Assembly (NCBI GenBank): GCA_903881535.1 | Contig: CAIRTT010000536.1 | Coordinates: 1-6,134, forward strand | Length of the DNA: 6,134 nt | Direction of reading: 5' to 3' | Source of the DNA: an uncultured Armatimonadota bacterium | Lineage (GTDB): Bacteria; Armatimonadota; Armatimonadia; Armatimonadales; Armatimonadaceae | Part shown: positions 4,866 to 6,134 of the stretch, one piece after another | How positions within the stretch are numbered: position 1 is the first letter of the stretch | Layout: each line of letters opens with the position of its first letter | Program-made: the position numbers and the translations under genes | The notes under the pieces: generated by a model | Seen by the model: the letters and a program-made list of their open reading frames with translations, nothing else | Databases searched by the model: none | Told to the model about the DNA's origin: nothing

Positions 4866-5989
4866 TGCACGTACCGCGGATGTTGGTATTTGGAACAGGC
4901 GTCTTTTTACGTGGCTTTCTGATGGACTTTGCGAGCCGCGCCGGCTTTAAAATGACATTGGTCTCGAGCACCCCGGCCGGGGATGACCGCGTAGACCTTC
5001 TCCGTGCTGCGAATGGAGTTGTTCCTGTCTATATCCGTGGATTGGATGCGAGTGGCGCTGTCATCGATGCCAAACACACCCTTGCCGTTGTTGATACCGC
5101 CTTCAAAGCAAGTGGTGATTTCGCCGATGTCCTCGAAACTGCAGCAGATACATCGATATCAATCGTGTCGAGCAATGTCAGTGAGTCTGGTTTTAAGCTG
5201 TCGGACAACCCGGCTGATGACCTTCTGGATGTACCTGCATCATTCCCGGCGCGTCTCGAACGGTGGATGTTTGCCCGTTACAACACCTGTCCGTATGCAG
5301 AACTCAACGTCCTTCCCTGCGAGCTTATTGCCGACAATGGTGTGCGTCTCCGCGAGATGGTGGTAGATGTTGCAGCGCGCATGCGTCGGGATGCTGTCTT
5401 CGTCCAGTGGCTGCTCACGCATGTGGCATTTTCTGACACGCTGGTCGATCGGATTTGTACGCCATCGACTACTGAAGCGCTTGCAGCAATCGTCGAACCC
5501 CACACCTTCTGGGCGCTCAAGGGACCTGTCGGGCCATCTGTAGACCGCCTGGCCGCTGCTGCAGACAACGGTATCGTGATCGCGCCGTCAATTGAAAACT
5601 ACCAGCTGCGCAAGGTCCGCTTACTAAATGGCTTGCACACCGCGATGGCTTCGATTGCACCTGTGCGATATGGAATCCACACGGTACGCGAAGCACTGGA
5701 GCATGCGGAGCTTGGTGCTTACCTTGAAGCGATGTTGTTCGAAGAGCTCATTCCTTCGATCGTGCCCCCTGTGTCATTGGATGAAGCGACAAGCTATGCT
5801 AACCTTACGCTCCGCCGGATGCGTAATCCATTCATTGAGCATCAGCTGAGTGCCATCAACCAAGGTGCGCCGACAAAGTGGCAAACGCGTTTGATACCGG
5901 CTATCGAACTGTTTGAAGAGCGTAAGGGATTCCGGCCGGTCAGGATTGATGAATGCCTTTCCCTCTTCAGGACTTCTCAGGGTAGCTAA
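4865..5989 (+). CDS. uxaB: Tagaturonate reductase (altronate oxidoreductase)-like, C-terminally short
   Basis: This member of the mannitol dehydrogenase family is predicted to interconvert D-tagaturonate and D-altronate with NADH, the step before UxaA. FGTGVFLRGF (residues 9-18) is the cofactor-binding start, equivalent to E. coli FGEGNFLRAF. NVSESGF (104-110), LPCELIADNG (150-159), LVDRI (193-197) and FWALKGP (215-221) follow. The catalytic triad pattern K-x4-N-x2-H is intact as Lys250, Asn255 and His258 in RKVRLLNGLHTA. RRMRNPFIEHQLSAI (317-331) matches E. coli GRFRNPYIKHQLLSI. The protein has 374 residues against about 483 in E. coli, with a shorter N-terminus and roughly the last 85 residues missing. 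The stop is followed at once by a well-formed start for the next gene, so this looks like a natural short form. ATG 4865 shares its A with the uxaA stop (TAATG); GGAG lies 10 nt upstream. Fructuronate reductase or mannitol dehydrogenase are less likely alternatives. Confidence 0.85.
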   Translation: MHVPRMLVFGTGVFLRGFLMDFASRAGFKMTLVSSTPAGDDRVDLLRAANGVVPVYIRGLDASGAVIDAKHTLAVVDTAFKASGDFADVLETAADTSISIVSSNVSESGFKLSDNPADDLLDVPASFPARLERWMFARYNTCPYAELNVLPCELIADNGVRLREMVVDVAARMRRDAVFVQWLLTHVAFSDTLVDRICTPSTTEALAAIVEPHTFWALKGPVGPSVDRLAAAADNGIVIAPSIENYQLRKVRLLNGLHTAMASIAPVRYGIHTVREALEHAELGAYLEAMLFEELIPSIVPPVSLDEATSYANLTLRRMRNPFIEHQLSAINQGAPTKWQTRLIPAIELFEERKGFRPVRIDECLSLFRTSQGS

Positions 5990-6134
5990 GTGACTCTGTC
6001 CGTAAAAATCACGGCGCTTATTCTCCTGGTCGTAGGCTTCTTCGTGGGAAAGGTCCCACTCACGCCGCAAATGTCGTGGGTCTCGTCCATCGCAATCCTT
6101 GGATTTGCTGCCCCCACGCTCATTGCCGTCTACC
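5990..6134 (+). CDS. Membrane permease, N-terminal 48 residues (gene runs off the window)
   Basis: A GTG start follows the uxaB stop with no gap. AGGG at 5979-5982 is a ribosome binding site at 7 nt spacing. The visible protein has a first membrane segment KITALILLVVGFFVG (about 6-20), a short polar link, and a second segment starting near residue 29, SWVSSIAILGFAAPTLIAVY. This is typical of a polytopic inner-membrane transporter. The VGFFVGKVPLTPQMS turn resembles anion/carboxylate permeases of the SLC13/CitMHS/gluconate type, but too little is visible to choose a family. From its operon position it probably imports the hexuronate or aldonate used by the upstream enzymes. Confidence 0.7.
   Translation, partial: MTLSVKITALILLVVGFFVGKVPLTPQMSWVSSIAILGFAAPTLIAVY

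Overview
The window is bacterial, densely coding and of roughly balanced base composition. It holds the start of one gene on the minus strand and six genes on the plus strand, the last of them cut by the window edge. The taxon cannot be fixed from the sequence alone. A DUF1844-type protein with an FTFRDRR N-terminus, GTG starts and promoter -10 boxes almost touching start codons suggest a lineage that uses leaderless mRNAs. Such lineages include Actinomycetota, Deinococcota and Armatimonadota-like groups. This is an inference, not an identification.

Positions 1-960: the first 302 residues of a tandem ATP-binding subunit of a nucleoside/simple-sugar (BMP-type) ABC importer lie on the minus strand. 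A 54 bp gap separates it from a divergent MTH1-like Nudix hydrolase. Each gene has a -10-like hexamer only 6-9 nt before its ATG, so both transcripts look leaderless or nearly so.

Positions 961-2435: the Nudix gene is followed by a DUF1844 gene with its own probable promoter and a strong ribosome binding site. One base after that comes an unrecognised 112-residue protein, probably translationally coupled to it.

Positions 2436-2534: a 99 bp intergenic region carries two 18 bp inverted repeats of identical geometry (6-6-6), a repeated 8-mer, and a plausible promoter whose -10 is overlapped by the second repeat. It looks like the control region of the next operon.

Positions 2535-6134: a compact hexuronate/aldonate-type catabolic operon. 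The order is an NAD-type short-chain dehydrogenase, altronate dehydratase (uxaA), a C-terminally short tagaturonate reductase-like enzyme (uxaB), and the start of a membrane permease. uxaA and uxaB overlap by one base, and uxaB abuts the permease with no gap. UxaB and UxaA would convert tagaturonate via altronate to 2-keto-3-deoxygluconate (KDG). The permease probably brings in the substrate, and the dehydrogenase probably feeds or modifies it. No uronate isomerase, KDG kinase or KDPG aldolase is in the window, so the true substrate is open.

No tRNA, rRNA, CRISPR array, insertion sequence or phage gene was seen.
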